Below are positions 62,047-64,000 of a stretch of DNA of 64,000 nt, one piece after another. The DNA comes from Epiperipatus broadwayi (Eukaryota > Onychophora > Udeonychophora > Euonychophora > Peripatidae), in NCBI GenBank assembly GCA_028023455.1, contig JAQFVV010006203.1, positions 13,184,348 to 13,248,347 of the forward strand, read 5' to 3'. The translations under genes and the position numbers were made by a program. The notes beneath the pieces are model-generated. The model had not been told where the DNA came from, made no database searches, and saw only the letters and a list, made by a program, of their open reading frames with translations. Within the stretch, counting starts at the first letter, position 1. Every line of letters starts with the position of its first letter.

Positions 62047-64000
62047 CTATAACATACATATATATAACAGCATCAATGAAAGAATACAAAAATATTATTC
62101 CTATTAAAATATTTTCTTTTATCTTTATAATTACACAAAGTGCAATTATTAATGTAATGACATATATAGTGTAACCAATGAAAAGATATAGTTTTCTCTC
62201 CAAGCTGCCTGCAGCGCCATCTCTAAACTGATGCATGTATTATGTAACAATATAGTTTAGCTATTTAACACAAGCTATGACATGAAATGCGACAGTGTGT
62301 TTAGTCATTTCATATATCGTCTTCAATATTCTCAGTGCTATCATAAAATCTTGCAAATGATTTTAAAGTATTCTTGTAACTCATGACTTCATTGCCTTGC
62401 ACAGTTTGAATCATTTCAAATATTTTAGTAGCAGTTTTGCTGAATTTAAAACAAAATTTAATTTAGCATATTATCCAATTGTGGATTAAGGTATTGAAAG
62501 AGTATTCTTTGTCTGTCATCCTGTTTCACCTACTATGTGCCATAGTAGTATCTTTTTCCCCAGTTCAAACCCTCACAGTTCACATATATAAGCTTTTAAT
62601 AATTTGTTTTAATCTACAGGAGTGTATATTTACGTGTATGTGCATGTATTGGTATCTGCGCACACATCTAATAGCTATGTTAATGTTTGTATGCATATAA
62701 AGTATACTCATTTATAATTTTAAAATTAATAAAATTAATTTAAGTTGTAAACATTGTTGTATGTGTGGGAGCACACCTATGTATATATGCAAAGGGAACT
62801 GTAATGTCATAGAGTTAGTAAACATTACAGATTTACTATACAGATTTTCTAAATTATTTTTAAGTTATTTAATTTACAGAATGGTTGGTATTGGCATATA
62901 ATTCTTAAATTCAGGGGTGTCTGTCTTACGTATATGCTAGAATGTTGACCGCTTAAATCTCCTTTTAAAAAAAAAAAAATCAAAGGTTATAGATTTCTCA
63001 GAATTACTTTTCATTAAATGGTAAACTGAGAACCAACATTTTAAGGATCTTTTAAAAATAATATTAAAAACAAAGACAATGTCAGTAACTCAGTCCTGCT
63101 TGTCAATAACTACAGCTGGATCTTTTGTCTTTGCTAAAATTAATGAGCACCATTGAAATTTACGAATTTGAAACAAAAGTTGTAAACAACTTTTAATGGC
63201 TTGTGAGGAGTGTGAGAAGGAGTTATTAAAAACCCCAAAATTCAGTCAACAAGTTTCACTTGTACACTTTTTCTGCAATGAAAACCATGGGGTAGGACTG
63301 AACGACTAGCGCCTTTCCTCTCGGAGGATTGGTCCATGACAGAGATGGAGTTTAAGACCCACAGCAAGTCAAGAAGACATCACACAAGCCAGCCTAATGG
63401 AGAATGCAGCAACAAGTGCCTCAGCTAGAAAAGATCGGTAAATTTCTTCCCGCAGAGCTCTATAAAATTAAACTAAACTATTAAGGTAATTCGTAAATCT
63501 AAAGCAAGCTTAATGTTGTACATTCAAAATTAATAATTTGTAATAATTTTTTAAAAGTTTTGTAACTTTATTTTAATAATAATCTTTGTAAGTGTCTTGC
63601 CTGCTCAATAAATATTAGTAGCTGATAATTTTCTTAAGATAATAACTGTAATCAGTTATTATTATTATTTGTCTATCTTTCTAATCTGCAGTCATGTCTA
63701 TTTTCTCTTTTATATATTTGTTAATTTATCTATTTATGTTATGCCATTCAGAGCGAAGATTGATAATAATAATAATTTTGGAGAGTTGATTAGTCCCTCT
63801 GACATAGCTAATTATGTTGCTGATTAGCACACCCTATAAATCTCCAGTCTGAAAACCTACTCTTATATATATATAGTTAAGCTACTATGCCTTTGGCTTA
63901 TTGTTTAATTCAGGTTTGCTTATTAAATGTCTGTTTAGTTAGGTATGAGAGAATGATATTTTAAATTATAAGTAATTAGTTAATTTTAAGTCCCAAATAT
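62047..64000. other. Upstream TPC intron (partial), nothing assignable
   Basis: Should be intron before exon a, since the domain I pore exon is not found. 63150-63430 is somewhat GC-richer with a short frame starting MACEECEKELLKTPK on the plus strand. That start resembles the CRIPT N-terminus, but the match stops at once. TA and TAA microsatellites lie at 63660 and 63865. Confidence 0.5.

Noticed and set aside
63190-63300. Frame beginning MACEECEKELLKTPK, similar to the start of CRIPT
   Set aside because: The similarity covers only about ten residues; the conserved zinc-binding and NENK regions do not follow in frame.
1-64000. CRISPR arrays, bacterial operons, rRNA, intact tRNA
   Set aside because: None seen. 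Repeats are tandem, foldback or dispersed elements of animal type, and the coding sequence is intron-split.

Overview
The window is AT-rich animal nuclear DNA: small exons with GT-AG introns of 93 bp to 19.4 kb, and dense old transposons. No bacterial, organellar or complete viral feature is visible. The species cannot be read from sequence. A protostome invertebrate, possibly an arthropod such as an arachnid, is an inference from the AT richness, large introns and mix of Penelope, Tigger, RTE/Jockey-like and Ty3/gypsy elements.

One host gene can be supported, and it spans almost the whole window on the minus strand: a two-pore channel gene of the TPC1 type (endolysosomal Na+/Ca2+ cation channel). 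Thirteen consecutive internal exons between 62046 and 4139 join in one uninterrupted frame (1074 nt, 358 codons). They cover the end of segment IS6, the I-II linker, and domain II from S1 through S4, S5, the pore helix and filter (motif VVNNW) into early S6. The 5' exons (N-terminus and most of domain I) lie to the right of position 64000. The exon or exons for the end of IIS6 and the C-terminal tail were not found left of 4139 and are probably off the left edge.

Everything else is intronic or flanking DNA. 1-4138: tandem repeats, a decayed Tigger/pogo transposase 3' end (about 980-1550) and a duplicated GC-richer repeat (2050-2625). 4255-14745: an old LINE with endonuclease and reverse transcriptase remains (5750-8600), foldback MITEs, a LINE fragment, and a head-to-head inverted pair of Penelope-like GIY-YIG ends (12690-13500). 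15-25 kb: more copies of the MITE family, a striking foldback element (19375-19870) and a decayed LINE (21700-23900). 26-27.4 kb: a second inverted pair of Penelope-like ends. 28-37 kb: a degenerate minisatellite and a 1.24-kb DNA transposon with a perfect 8-bp target duplication (34422-35661). 37.4-56.8 kb (largest intron): a gypsy remnant with an internal 225-bp tandem duplication and a probable 3' LTR, a palindromic MITE, a 5'-truncated LINE with a 261-codon open frame, and a Tigger-type MITE. 57-64 kb: a 400-bp palindrome, a tRNA-like sequence with an oligo(A) tail, and another LINE fragment.

No new multi-gene system is evident. The most notable items are the TPC gene architecture, two independent head-to-head inverted Penelope GIY-YIG pairs, the foldback element with internal 44-bp repeats, and the intact-ended 8-bp-TSD transposon.
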